A stretch of 64,000 bases of DNA from Limnomonas spitsbergensis (GCA_037349105.1 JAYJMM010000037.1:2604001-2668000); one strand, 5' to 3'; shown: positions 49,633-59,034, numbered from the stretch's first letter. The notes: generated from the letters alone by a model not told the origin. A program made the numbers and translations.

Positions 49633-50056
49633 GGGCTAGGATAAACTTCTTAATCTCCGCTAGGAGCTCTGCTTTAACGCTGTCAGGAACGAGGGCCCTG
49701 AACGCGTAAAACAGATGCTCGTTAAATCCAGGGTGTATCATTTACTCCCAAGTGCATTCTTGCAAACAGGAACATCATGTTATCATATCAGCGGTAAATC
49801 ACCTGCCCTGCGGACGCACGGCCTTCACAACGTCCTCGATGGAGACTTTCTCGCGCCCCTGCTTGGCTGCAAACTCCTTGCACCTCTCCTTGACCTCTTC
49901 CCTCCAACCCGATGACTCAAGCTTGGAAGACAGCAGCTGTTTCAGCCGATCGCGCTCCCCAGTGGCGTACAGCTGATACCGGATTTTCTCTTCAAGCTTT
50001 AGCTCCCTATCTTCGGGTTCGGGTGTTGGTGGTCTGTTCACGAACGATCTGGACAT
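49628..50056 (-). CDS. ENY2: ENY2/Sus1, SAGA and TREX-2 subunit
   Basis: Small helical protein of the SAGA deubiquitinase module and the TREX-2 mRNA export complex. Two exons on the minus strand, 50056-49803 and 49697-49628, join at an Arg codon to give 107 aa, the usual family length. Visible family signature: TGERDRLKQLLSSKL, SGWREEVKERCKE, VSIEDVVKAVRPQGRALVPD, then SVKAELLAEIKKF near the end. The N-terminal 25 residues (RPPTPEPEDREL) are a non-conserved acidic lead. The ATG at 50056 is the natural start. The gene ends 32 bp before the RMC1 start on the same strand. Confidence 0.92.
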
Positions 50057-50853
50057 TTTAAATCAAGGAAAGCATGTCTGCTGCATCCTACGTGCAGGCA
50101 TGAGAATGTGCTATGAAGTACGGCATATCCGTACAGACAATTCGACTGAGACTGAGATTGAGACTGTTTTCTGCCCGGACACAGTGATAACCCCTCTCAT
50201 CCGTCGCCTTCGTCCGGAACTCCTCTTACTTGATGGCCTTGCCAATACTGATCAACACACTGAACCTCCCACTTTCTTCCCTCTTACCCTTCAACAATGT
50301 TACACGCCCTAATTCACTGTTTGCACTACAAGTATCCACATGCTTGAACTGGCGTTCATTATACAGTACTTCCTATTTTTGCCTCTCACACATGTCCACA
50401 TGCCGTATATACAGTAGCATGCATAGTTGGTATGATTCTTACGCACTGCTGCAGGATGGACGGTCCTCTCTACACGTACCTTGGTCCTCGACCCTCACGC
50501 AGTCACGCCACCCCATGTCCCCATCAGCATCCAAAGCTCCCCGGCCCCTCTTCACACTTCCCTCTTCCCCACCTCACCCTGATGCCTACTCCCCTTGTCA
50601 CGACGTATGACTGCACCGTGCGTTTGACTGCGCTAACTTCTTTTTCGGTTGGAAGTTATGTGTGAACCTGAACAAGTGTGGGTGCCGTCTTAGAGGATTC
50701 CGATCTGGGTCCTTTACTTTTTCTTTCTTACTTTGATCTCACGGCCTACAATAGACTCTTAACGTTTCAAGCTATTGTTCCTGATTATCAATCTGCAAGT
50801 TAATCGTCAATCCAAGTCTTACTAAGGGGAAACTGGCAGAGCAACTAGGCCAA
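50057..50853. other. ENY2 upstream region and left flank of the composite element
   Basis: No gene recognised. It should contain the ENY2 promoter. Just before 50854 the words actggcagagcaactaggcc and aacag resemble a stretch found inside the direct repeat (50892-50920), so the left flank has an internal echo of the repeat. Confidence 0.35.
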
Positions 50854-51324
50854 CAGCGACTCTATAAGCATCAACAAGTCTCCTGATACGAAGCTGGCAG
50901 AGCACCTAGGCCAACAGTCGACCATCTGCAGCAATTAGCGTTATTCCTGCCTCTTAACAAGGCATATCTCCAGTCTACAGCTGGATATTACCACCAACCC
51001 ACCATCACACCTCCAATCTACAGCCTTTCCTTTGGCTCCAAGTCGACCATCTGATTTATCAGAGATATCTTCAGTCATCAGAAGTCGCCAAGCAAGCGAC
51101 TCATCACCACAGATCAACGGCCACAATCGCCCAAGATCGTCCCAAGAAACCCATAAGTACCTCAAGTGTCGAGGCTTTACGAGATCTTGTCAACAGTATC
51201 GAAGAAGTCCAGGTGAAGTAGCAAGAGCTATCACCTGTTATCGAGCTGATTTCACTGAGTTACAGCAGTGGATCGAGAAGCTCTTACTATAAGCTCTGTA
51301 AGAGTTTATTAGTACTTGTTTAAG
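50854..51324 (+). repeat. Left 471-bp direct repeat (LTR-like)
   Basis: Starts cagcgactctataagcatc, with a TATA-like tctataag near its start, and ends ttagtacttgtttaag. It is followed by a leader with agtccgattaggatc and tagtggaaaatcgg before the first ORF. It would serve as promoter if the element is transcribed like a retrotransposon. Confidence 0.85.
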
Positions 51325-51404
51325 AAAGAAAAAGTCCGATTAGGATCACCTCTAGTCGACTGTAGTGGAAAATCGGTCGTTCTAAAGCCGATAAAAAGGT
51401 GAAG

Positions 51405-54400
51405 ATGAGCGGATCAGGGGCTGTAGAAGTGCCCAAAGTCGCTCAAGAGATAGCAACAGAGGTTGCTCAGAACACAAGGGGTGCTCTAGCGGCAAAGGGA
51501 GCTGCGAAGGTGCAGCCTAAGGGTAATGAAGAGACCTCTTCTCTCCCTGTACCGTTAATTGAGGTATTCATATCTAATTGGCAAAAGCTTTATAACAAGG
51601 CCGGAACTGATCAGGCATGCATGGACTCCGTGAGGATCAAGCAGGAAGCAGTGGACTTGGCAGAGATGGAGTTGAAAAACCTAGCTCTTAACTGTAGCAA
51701 GGAGGAGTACGACGAGCTCAATGATAAGAAGGATCTCTTGCTAGATGAAAGGAATGCAGCGTTAAAGGCTGCATTGGCAGTGTCACCTAAAAAGGTGACA
51801 AGGGCTGTCACTGACGATGAGACTTCAGAGAAACTAAACATGCTGCTGCCCAACCCTGTGTACGAGTACCTGAGAAGGGAGAGTGTCAGGTGTGCAAATA
51901 CTGGAACTCCGTCAAAGATGACGGCTGCTACGCGACTGGCAGTACCAGTGTTTGACACTGCTAGTGATGGTGGTTCACAGGCTGGCTCTGTCGAGTCAGT
52001 AACAGCATCCACGTGTGCTCCCGAGGTCACTGTTCCAATGCAGTCTGCAGCGCCTTTTGCGGTGCATGAGCCCATGGCGCAGAGTGCACCAGTGCATGCG
52101 CCTGTTGCGGACATCCCAGTATTCGTGCCTGTTGCTGCTGCCGCTTCTGTCCCTCCCTCCAATGCTGCGCCAATTCAGGGTGCATCTGTGAGAAGAGAAG
52201 GTCATGGTGCGGAATCTGGATCATCACGTCCGCCACCGCCGCCACCACCGCCGCCGCCGACGCAAGTTCCTGCGAGGTCGGCTGGACAGACGCATAACGT
52301 ACCAGGCTACCCACAGTCTGGACGATATGAAGATTCTGTGCCGCGGATGCAAGGTTTGGCGTCCGTGTCGGAAGAGCCTGAAGGTGAAGGATCTGGGGGA
52401 AGTACCAGAGATGATGTCACCGCTGGAGAACCTCAAGAACAAGGTAACCGCTTCACGGGACCTGCTGCATCACAGTCGTTTCATACGGCTGCGGGCACTG
52501 AGCATTCCAATTGGAATACTCCTGTCACTCAGGGTCTAGGTGGTTCTGGTCTGGATAGCTCCAGGGTTAGGGCAGCCCGTGATAGGGCTGCGCTTGCCCA
52601 GAGACTGCTACTGGAACATGATCGCCGACTGCAAGGTGAGGATGCAGCTAGAGCTGCTGCAATGACCAGTGAGCCCCTGCGGGCAGGCACCAGAGGTACG
52701 GCAGCTGCACCTTCCCAGGAACGCAGCTATCAAGAGCCGTCTCAAGAAGACCAGAGTAGGTTCAGGCCTGCTCAGCAGGTACCTAGAGAGCAGTCATGGA
52801 ATGGGTTTCCATCTGTGAGAGATTCTAGTCAGAATCAGAGAGAGCACCGGTTCTCTGGTCAAGGTCAGGGCACCAATCAGGGTCAAGGGCATGATCAACA
52901 TCAAGGTCAGTCGCAAGGGCAGGGCATGAATCAAAACCTGCGGTATGGACATCAAGGCCGAGGTGAGTTCCACGGAGGTGGGACAGGAACTGGCTATAGC
53001 CAAGGGCCAGCAGGAGGTAACCAACCACCTAATGGTGGACCACCTTCAGGTGGGGGTCAGCCTCCCGGTCACAGATGGGTGTCAAGACAAGGTGTGTTGT
53101 ACGGGTCAGGAGACCCTGCTAGGAGCCATGCTCCTGCTGGAGGTGATCCTGGTGGACGCCTTGGTTCAGAGAATGCTATACCGGGTCCGGTAAATTGGCT
53201 GACTGATGTCAAGCTAGACGGGAAAACTGTGATTGACTCGTCCAAGGTTGTTGAGTTCTCAGCGACTGAGAGCATTATCTCTCACAGGATATGGGACCGA
53301 TCACTCAGGTTGTTCTGGGGGAATAACGTGCACAGGCTGCACGATGCTGTGTCTGCCCAGGTGAGCATCATCATGAGCACTATTCTGCCAGCAGGAGTTG
53401 CTTTTCTGAAGAAGCACTTCGCAGAGCTAGAGTTTTTGTGTCCCAGCGCTATGCCGCCCTTGGTGAGAGCCATTGAGGGCAGGGACGGCAGTACCAGGAA
53501 TGATTTCCTGCAGGATGGCACTCAGACCATCATGGGGAACATGAGGAGGAATAAGATGATCCTGATGGGGGTCGAGGAGGCTGGGGTACGAGAGTACGAG
53601 CCTTATCCATTACAGGATGAGCCGTACAGCTTTATTGAAGCCCTGTTGATGGTAGCCAAGCGTTACCTCAACGTTGCGACATCTGCTGAATTGGCTATTT
53701 GGACCCAGGGCTGCATCATGGGTAAGCAGAATCAGCTTGACAGGACGGTACTTGTCAGCGAAAACCCCAGGCAGTTTGGGATCAGGTGTCTGTCAGTTTA
53801 CTCAGCGTTTCAGGGGTCTAACAAGATCGCTTACAATGGGACGATTGAGAGGACATCTATCATTGATGTGATCATGCGTGGTGTACCAGTGTACCTCCAG
53901 GAGGTGTGTGAGAGAGAGCTTCAGGGCTTGGGTGTTGAAGATGACAACTTCAGGGTCCAGGCAAGTGTGATAATTGAGGCCATGCAGAATGCCTATGAGT
54001 ACCGTGTGAGGACACAGGTCAGGAAGGGTATCAGGTATGAGGACCTGACTGCAGAGGGAAGCAAGGATGCTGGAAGAAGAAACCAGAATTCTGGTCAGCA
54101 CGCTACACCCCGGAGTCATGCCACGGAGGTGAGATCTAGTGCAGGGGGTTACCCTAGCACAATGCACCCGCATCGCGGCCCGAGCGCCGGGTCATCCAGG
54201 CCTTTCCAGGCTGGAAAAGGAGGAGGTGGGTACAGCAATGTGCAGAGACCGACAGGATCGGGTTACCCTTCCAACAGACCGATGGCTGTTAAAAACTGTC
54301 AGATCTGCCACGGTGATCACTACCTGGATAAGTGTGACCAGTTGCCTGCGTTCCTCGCGTCGGCAGCCAGAGGTAGGGCCATGGAGGCTTTGGAGAAGAG

Positions 54401-54809
54401 TCATAAGACTGCTGCGGATAGCGCTCTTATGCCAACTGCTGCAGTAGCAAAGGTGCAAGTGGATCCAGGTGAACTGCAACGGGCTGTGCCATATGTGTCC
54501 TTAGGGCCTGATTACAAACCGGAGGCTGAGGTAAAGTTCAATCTGGACAACCACTATGCTGCGCGTGCGGTGGAGGAGGATCAGAGTGGTGTGAGATTCT
54601 ATCAACGAGACAATGGTGAGGACTATGAGCACGTACATGACGCTGCCTACAGAAGCCCAGAGCTTCATGCGCATGCAACAGAGTACCGAGGTGAGGAAGT
54701 GCACAGTGCGCAGTTTGCGCAATACAACGATGGTTGGGATGAGCCGGGTGACCCTGATCAATGCCCAGGGGTCGAAGCTCAGGGATGCTTTGGCTCCAAT
54801 TACAACTGA
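51405..54809 (+). CDS. Gag-like structural protein with CCHC zinc knuckle
   Basis: 1,134 aa. I take the ATG at 51405 after the leader; a GTG two codons upstream is in frame but unlikely. Residues about 1-130 are charged and helical. About 180-560 is low-complexity, with a run of ten Pro and Gln/Gly repeats (GQGTNQGQGHDQHQGQ). About 590-890 is a folded region (WDRSLRLFWGNNVHRLHD, YSFIEALLMVAKRYLN, RQFGIRCLSVYSAFQG) that would be the capsid-like part. A knuckle CQICHGDHYLDKC (C-x2-C-x3-H-x4-C, the spacing known from BEL/Pao Gag) lies near residue 965. The family is not recognised by sequence; the role is inferred from this order. The stop is TGA, and the frame stays open through it into the protease ORF. 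Confidence 0.7.
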   Translation: MSGSGAVEVPKVAQEIATEVAQNTRGALAAKGAAKVQPKGNEETSSLPVPLIEVFISNWQKLYNKAGTDQACMDSVRIKQEAVDLAEMELKNLALNCSKEEYDELNDKKDLLLDERNAALKAALAVSPKKVTRAVTDDETSEKLNMLLPNPVYEYLRRESVRCANTGTPSKMTAATRLAVPVFDTASDGGSQAGSVESVTASTCAPEVTVPMQSAAPFAVHEPMAQSAPVHAPVADIPVFVPVAAAASVPPSNAAPIQGASVRREGHGAESGSSRPPPPPPPPPPTQVPARSAGQTHNVPGYPQSGRYEDSVPRMQGLASVSEEPEGEGSGGSTRDDVTAGEPQEQGNRFTGPAASQSFHTAAGTEHSNWNTPVTQGLGGSGLDSSRVRAARDRAALAQRLLLEHDRRLQGEDAARAAAMTSEPLRAGTRGTAAAPSQERSYQEPSQEDQSRFRPAQQVPREQSWNGFPSVRDSSQNQREHRFSGQGQGTNQGQGHDQHQGQSQGQGMNQNLRYGHQGRGEFHGGGTGTGYSQGPAGGNQPPNGGPPSGGGQPPGHRWVSRQGVLYGSGDPARSHAPAGGDPGGRLGSENAIPGPVNWLTDVKLDGKTVIDSSKVVEFSATESIISHRIWDRSLRLFWGNNVHRLHDAVSAQVSIIMSTILPAGVAFLKKHFAELEFLCPSAMPPLVRAIEGRDGSTRNDFLQDGTQTIMGNMRRNKMILMGVEEAGVREYEPYPLQDEPYSFIEALLMVAKRYLNVATSAELAIWTQGCIMGKQNQLDRTVLVSENPRQFGIRCLSVYSAFQGSNKIAYNGTIERTSIIDVIMRGVPVYLQEVCERELQGLGVEDDNFRVQASVIIEAMQNAYEYRVRTQVRKGIRYEDLTAEGSKDAGRRNQNSGQHATPRSHATEVRSSAGGYPSTMHPHRGPSAGSSRPFQAGKGGGGYSNVQRPTGSGYPSNRPMAVKNCQICHGDHYLDKCDQLPAFLASAARGRAMEALEKSHKTAADSALMPTAAVAKVQVDPGELQRAVPYVSLGPDYKPEAEVKFNLDNHYAARAVEEDQSGVRFYQRDNGEDYEHVHDAAYRSPELHAHATEYRGEEVHSAQFAQYNDGWDEPGDPDQCPGVEAQGCFGSNYN

Positions 54810-54842
54810 CATGGAGTACCTGGCACCCATCACCTGACAGCA

Positions 54843-55817
54843 ATGGCTGCAGTATTAGGGAGTTTTCGAGATGACTTTGCTAAAAAGGGGTCTAAAATTT
54901 TTCCAGACGGGTTCCAGGGGAAATCCAGAGTCCCTGCCCCGATTTTAAAATTAGATACACTTGTCGGATTTTCGGCAGCTGAGGCTGACGCGGGCAGATC
55001 CCGCACAGTTCCTGGGGACCCATTTGTGGACAGGGGGGCAGCTTCTGCTTCACTTTTTCAGACGGAGGTGCCGACCACATTGCTTACGCACGGTCCAGGT
55101 TCTCGCTGGTCTGAGGTTAGGGTTCCTGCGAACGGACGGCGGCCTGTGACTGAACCTACTATATTATCTTCTGACGTTTCTCTAACAGACACAAGTCAAC
55201 GATTATTATTTGAGAGACCTGCTTCTATACGATTGCATACTGCTGCAGGGCCTGAGCCCGAGTCATTCCTGGTGAGCACGTTGCCTGAGCCTGACCCTAT
55301 GCGTATGAGCGCACTCATTGCTAACGCCTCGGACATTGGTGCATATTTCCGTTCGCTTACAGGATCGTTGTTTTACTTTGCGAACCCTGAAGAGGAACCA
55401 GGTGAGCAAGTGGGCTTAATCTATGATGGCGGCCCGAAACAATTGCCTGATAAGGCCATGTTAGATTTCGGGTCGAATTGTCATTTAATCACCGACAGGG
55501 AGGCGCACCGCCTGGGCATACCTGTTCTTCCATACCCCATGAAGCTCGCCACTAGTGGTGGTGTTGACACGATCAAAGGCATTACGCCTATTATCACGAT
55601 TTCTTATGGGTCTGGGTCGGCAGAGCTTACCTGTGAGCACTGTTTTCTGGTCATTGCATGGGCTCCGTCGCACTCGTTCACTGCACTGTTCGGGAACCCT
55701 GATAGCATACATTTCAGAGCGATCCATGATGTTGCCAGAGGTATCCTCACTTTCAGACCGAACTGGTCTTCTGATGTCCTTGAGCTGCCGGTATCGACTG
55801 TGAGATCTGATAACTAG
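54843..55817 (+). CDS. Retropepsin-like aspartic protease ORF
   Basis: 324 aa from ATG to TAG, in the same frame as the Gag-like ORF and separated from it only by one TGA and ten sense codons. Residues about 205-300 look like a retropepsin: KAMLDFGSNCHLITDREAHR at the active-site Asp, then ITPIITISYGSGSAEL, and SFTALFGNPDSI in place of the usual hydrophobic-LG strand. The active-site triplet is D-F-G rather than D-T/S-G, which is unusual. The first 150 residues are not recognised. Likely job: cleaving the Gag-like polyprotein. Confidence 0.6.
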   Translation: MAAVLGSFRDDFAKKGSKIFPDGFQGKSRVPAPILKLDTLVGFSAAEADAGRSRTVPGDPFVDRGAASASLFQTEVPTTLLTHGPGSRWSEVRVPANGRRPVTEPTILSSDVSLTDTSQRLLFERPASIRLHTAAGPEPESFLVSTLPEPDPMRMSALIANASDIGAYFRSLTGSLFYFANPEEEPGEQVGLIYDGGPKQLPDKAMLDFGSNCHLITDREAHRLGIPVLPYPMKLATSGGVDTIKGITPIITISYGSGSAELTCEHCFLVIAWAPSHSFTALFGNPDSIHFRAIHDVARGILTFRPNWSSDVLELPVSTVRSDN

Positions 55818-55834
55818 ACTCCTACAACACCTTT

Positions 55835-55875
55835 CAACTCTGCACGATTGCATTGTGTAGAGTTGGGGGGGGAAG
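55835..55875 (+). promoter_or_regulatory. Stem-loop followed by G8-AAG (first)
   Basis: CAACTCT (55835-55841) pairs with AGAGTTG (55859-55865); a run of eight G (55865-55872) then AAG follows directly. It lies between the protease ORF and ORF3. The purine run resembles a polypurine tract, which primes plus-strand DNA in LTR elements, but its position is internal. A matching module lies at 57900. Confidence 0.5.
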
Positions 55876-55950
55876 TGTGCTGCTGACTGAGATGACACAA
55901 TATTTCACATCACTCAATCTGCTCTGCTTCCCTCCTCCTCATTGCTGCAG

Positions 55951-55970
55951 ATCTACTCCTACAAGTGAGT
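55951..55970 (+). promoter_or_regulatory. Acceptor-microexon-donor box before ORF3
   Basis: A pyrimidine-rich tract ends in tgctgcag at 55950. It is followed by 14 bases and gtgagt at 55965-55970, then by ctgaatacggtgtagt near 55996. The same arrangement precedes ORF4. It could be a microexon or paired alternative splice sites. Confidence 0.4.
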
Positions 55971-56045
55971 ACCAGTCGTCAAACTGCACTACCCCCTGAA
56001 TACGGTGTAGTGGACTCTGTTAGGAGTTGTATATTGATCCTTTGT

Positions 56046-56972
56046 ATGATGCTAAGCGCCCCTGGTGCCTATCATCCTGCGCAGATGGATATGAGGTCAG
56101 GGCAGATCTTTGTAGAACACCGACAGCATCGAACCTGGCTTGGGGAAATACCCGAGTTAGACCCTTTTGAGATGGGTGTCACAGGCCAGCTACACAGATA
56201 TGTGGCAGACTTTGGACTGCCCTATTACAATAACTCAAATATTGAGATGGCAAATGATATGGAGCTATTGCCTCCAGTATCATTTTTCAACGAGCTTGAG
56301 GCGGAGGATCAGGCTTACATGGCCACGCTCTATGCTGATAAAGCAAAAGAGGCTGCCAGGTTCATTACACACAAGCTGATAGTCATCACACACCAGCTTG
56401 GTTTCATCAGGGCAGCGTCTGAGAGTCAAAACATTATGTACGCCATAGGAGCAGACTTCTTTGACGTAATCTATGAGAGCTGGGATGGACGGTACGATAC
56501 CTGGAACGGACTGTTCAATGGCGGGTTGATAGCTCCATACCTTCAAGGAGTCGGTATTATTCCTCAGCTCGGCAATATGCCTGATGCTGTCTCTTTAACC
56601 AGAATGTACTTAATTGATAAGGGACGAGCGATTCTGATGCGTGACAGCGATCACTTACGAGGGCAATGGCTGCTTTACCTACAGCAGCGTATTACTCTGT
56701 ACGATTGGTGCACGCAAATGACCGCGCTGCAGAGGCCAACCTGGGATGACAACTGGCATGTTAACTATCTGGCCTGGTTGACACAGCGTGGCCACTTCTT
56801 TAGAACACCAAATGGCTACTTTGGGCGGTACCCTCATCGATATCCTCATTGCTGGTTCACGGACATCATAGCAAGCCTTGAGCAAGACGCACCATATGGG
56901 CCAACTGAGCCCACGCCTCTCATTCCTGGAGACATCGTCTTTGGCCCTGAGCCTGCGCCTGCCGCACTCTAG
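56046..56972 (+). CDS. ORF3 of the composite element, unknown
   Basis: 308 aa from the ATG at 56046 to TAG. The open frame extends upstream to a GTG at 55965, but that stretch is the repeated splice-like box, so I reject it as coding. Rich in aromatic residues: MDMRSGQIFVEHRQHRTW, GLPYYNNSN, YESWDGRYDTWNGLFNGG, WDDNWHVNYLAWLTQRGHFF, and GRYPHRYPHCWF near the end. No signal peptide or membrane segment is evident. I do not recognise the family and see no polymerase, integrase or nuclease signature. Confidence 0.6.
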   Translation: MMLSAPGAYHPAQMDMRSGQIFVEHRQHRTWLGEIPELDPFEMGVTGQLHRYVADFGLPYYNNSNIEMANDMELLPPVSFFNELEAEDQAYMATLYADKAKEAARFITHKLIVITHQLGFIRAASESQNIMYAIGADFFDVIYESWDGRYDTWNGLFNGGLIAPYLQGVGIIPQLGNMPDAVSLTRMYLIDKGRAILMRDSDHLRGQWLLYLQQRITLYDWCTQMTALQRPTWDDNWHVNYLAWLTQRGHFFRTPNGYFGRYPHRYPHCWFTDIIASLEQDAPYGPTEPTPLIPGDIVFGPEPAPAAL

Positions 56973-57021
56973 GTAATTGAACTGATGAATTAACTTGTGT
57001 CTTTCAATAATGCTTGTGCAG

Positions 57022-57042
57022 ATCCAAGTACTTCAAGTGAGT
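57022..57042 (+). promoter_or_regulatory. Acceptor-microexon-donor box before ORF4
   Basis: tgcttgtgcag ends at 57021, then 15 bases and gtgagt at 57037-57042, then ctgaatacggtgtagt from about 57078. The layout and words are shared with the box at 55951. Confidence 0.4.
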
Positions 57043-57123
57043 ACTTCTGCGATCAACTAGCAACGATCAACCACCGTCTGAATACGGTGTAGTTACTTGC
57101 TTGACAACAGCAGTTGTTTTGTC

Positions 57124-57861
57124 ATGAGAAATCCTTCTCATGCCAGAATCACTTCTGGTGTAAATCTAGCTGCTCGTAGATTTATACATGCTTCACAATT
57201 GATGTCTGGAAGGGCTTACCGCCTGGAATATATTGGGAGTTCAGCTGTTGCTTGCATATTTAGAATTCCTGGCATGGGTGACACTGAACTTAGTATTGAG
57301 GATGCTAGTGCGCTGTACCCCTCTGCAGGGATAGCAGCAGATAAACCTGTTAGCAAATCCTTAGCGCAGTACCGCTTTGATGTAATCAAAGAGGTCATTA
57401 GGTTGCAGGATAAGAGACTGCTGACCAGTATCACACAGCTAAAAGATGCTAGGGATGAACTTGACCAGGATTCGGATGCGTCTGAAGACCTCACGGTCGA
57501 CAGAATCTCTGAATTAAGGTTGACCTGCGAGAGTGCAAAATCAGACATCATCAGTCATCAGCTGCTGTTTGATTGGTACAAATACATTGCTATGTCTGAA
57601 TTTGAATACCCTTTGCCTAGAGCATTTGATATTGCCTGGGAAACTGAGGCAAGCCTTAAATGGCAATATTGCCCAACAGTAGAACCCTTATCTGATGATG
57701 ATGAAATTCTATTGATTAAATCTGACTTACATGTGTACAAAGATAGACCTGCTGATGTGCAGCAATCTGATGGCACATTTGATGTGCCAGTAAAATTCAT
57801 CAGATCTCCCTGGGTGTTTGGTGTTAGTCCATCAAGACCAATCCCAACTGAATTGTCTTAA
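57124..57861 (+). CDS. ORF4 of the composite element, unknown
   Basis: 245 aa from the ATG at 57124 to TAA. The frame is open from 57097, but without an ATG. Basic start (MRNPSHARITSGVNLAARRF). The middle, about residues 90-150, is charged and probably helical (RLQDKRLLTSITQLKDARDELDQ, in pieces), then acidic (DSDASEDL). Later segments include LLFDWYKYIAMSEFEYPLPR. Not recognised. Base composition is more AT-rich than ORF1 and ORF5, so it may have a different source. Confidence 0.6.
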   Translation: MRNPSHARITSGVNLAARRFIHASQLMSGRAYRLEYIGSSAVACIFRIPGMGDTELSIEDASALYPSAGIAADKPVSKSLAQYRFDVIKEVIRLQDKRLLTSITQLKDARDELDQDSDASEDLTVDRISELRLTCESAKSDIISHQLLFDWYKYIAMSEFEYPLPRAFDIAWETEASLKWQYCPTVEPLSDDDEILLIKSDLHVYKDRPADVQQSDGTFDVPVKFIRSPWVFGVSPSRPIPTELS

Positions 57862-57899
57862 CATTTTTTTTGGGACCTTGTACAGCACTCATCTACCCA

Positions 57900-57947
57900 C
57901 ACTAACATGTCACTCCTTTCAATAATGACTGTTAGTGGGGGGGGAAG
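57900..57947 (+). promoter_or_regulatory. Stem-loop followed by G8-AAG (second)
   Basis: CACTAACA (57900-57907) pairs with TGTTAGTG (57930-57937), followed by eight G (57937-57944) and AAG. It lies between ORF4 and ORF5. The stem sequence differs from the first module while pairing is kept, which argues for a structural role. Confidence 0.5.
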
Positions 57948-58017
57948 GTTGTCATGAAGTGCTGTTCATTATCTCATGAGGTGATGACTAATTCTTAATT
58001 ACTTATCACACCTTCAG

Positions 58018-58905
58018 ATGCCCAGACAGCCTAAACTCAGCAAGGCTGATCGCGACCACGCTCAACAGGTCAGCGACAGGGTGGCCATCAGCGATGGCTA
58101 CAAAATCATCAATGCATCAGCGCGGATTCTTCTCAGGGAGCGAGCAGCAGCCATCGCTCGGACTGAAGACAGGCGTCGTCAAGCCGCGCTTTTAAATAAG
58201 CGCAAGGCAACTGGCGGCGCCTCCGGCTCCAACCCTGGCCGTGGTGCAAACCTGGCCGGCGGAAGGAGCCAGACGGAAGGGCCAATGCAATCGCCTCAGG
58301 GCAGGCATGGGGCCCGGATGTCCGGTGGTGAGGAGGCCCCTCCTCTAGTGAGGGCGCTCAAGCCACCGCTCACTACAGAGGAGCGGAAGCTGCGCAAGGA
58401 GCGCAAACAGTTGAGAAGGCAACAGAAGAGGGAAGAGGAGCTGAATCGTGATCTGGATCAGCACAACCAGCAGCGTCCCATCCCTGAAACTGCTGCCGAG
58501 TCAGTACTCGACCGTATGGATCTCGACGATCAAGCAGCGGAAACTTCAGAGCATGCCGCAGCTCCATCCGGCGGTGGTGGATCCACGAGGCAGCTGCGCA
58601 GTGCAGCAAGGTCTTTTGTCCCCGTCACATCTATTGAGGGCGCATCGCGGTACGATGGACGAGGCACGCCATCCTACCGCGAGGAGATCAAGACGAGCCT
58701 CACGCCTACTATGATGGCGCAGCTCACCATCCTCGTTCGTAGCAAGGACTACGAGCAGGTACGTGAGTGGTGGAAGGTGTACCAGGCCACCTGTGTGTTC
58801 CGCAAGCGCAAGAACAAAACCGACATCTTGGCAGATATAGCAGTGTTTGCTGCTGAGGTCGCAGAGGTTACTGTGCAGGAGATTCTGGGCAGCCCTAACT
58901 CTTGA
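58018..58905 (+). CDS. ORF5 of the composite element, basic coiled protein
   Basis: 295 aa from an ATG that directly follows an acceptor-like ttatcacaccttcag. Strongly basic and charged: RILLRERAAAIARTEDRRR, then a Gly/Ser linker, then KLRKERKQLRRQQKREEEL (coiled-coil-like) near residue 125-145. The C-terminal third is more folded (SLTPTMMAQLTILVRSKDYE, VREWWKVYQATCVFRKRK). It could bind nucleic acid; no family is recognised. It ends in TGA, and the frame remains open through it into ORF6. Confidence 0.6.
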   Translation: MPRQPKLSKADRDHAQQVSDRVAISDGYKIINASARILLRERAAAIARTEDRRRQAALLNKRKATGGASGSNPGRGANLAGGRSQTEGPMQSPQGRHGARMSGGEEAPPLVRALKPPLTTEERKLRKERKQLRRQQKREEELNRDLDQHNQQRPIPETAAESVLDRMDLDDQAAETSEHAAAPSGGGGSTRQLRSAARSFVPVTSIEGASRYDGRGTPSYREEIKTSLTPTMMAQLTILVRSKDYEQVREWWKVYQATCVFRKRKNKTDILADIAVFAAEVAEVTVQEILGSPNS

Positions 58906-59034
58906 AGTGTTGCGCAGGCTAGGAAGTGCGGTTTAGAGGCTCTCATCAGAAGGCGTCATCCTGATTTTCGACCTGCGCATCCCCTCAGGGGCTCTGCTTT
59001 TGTTGTTCCTTTGCAGAGTTTGGGTAACAAGCCT

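Noticed and set aside
50941..51292. Small ORFs inside the direct repeats on both strands
   Set aside because: They are identical in both repeats simply because the repeats are identical. There are no recognisable protein features.
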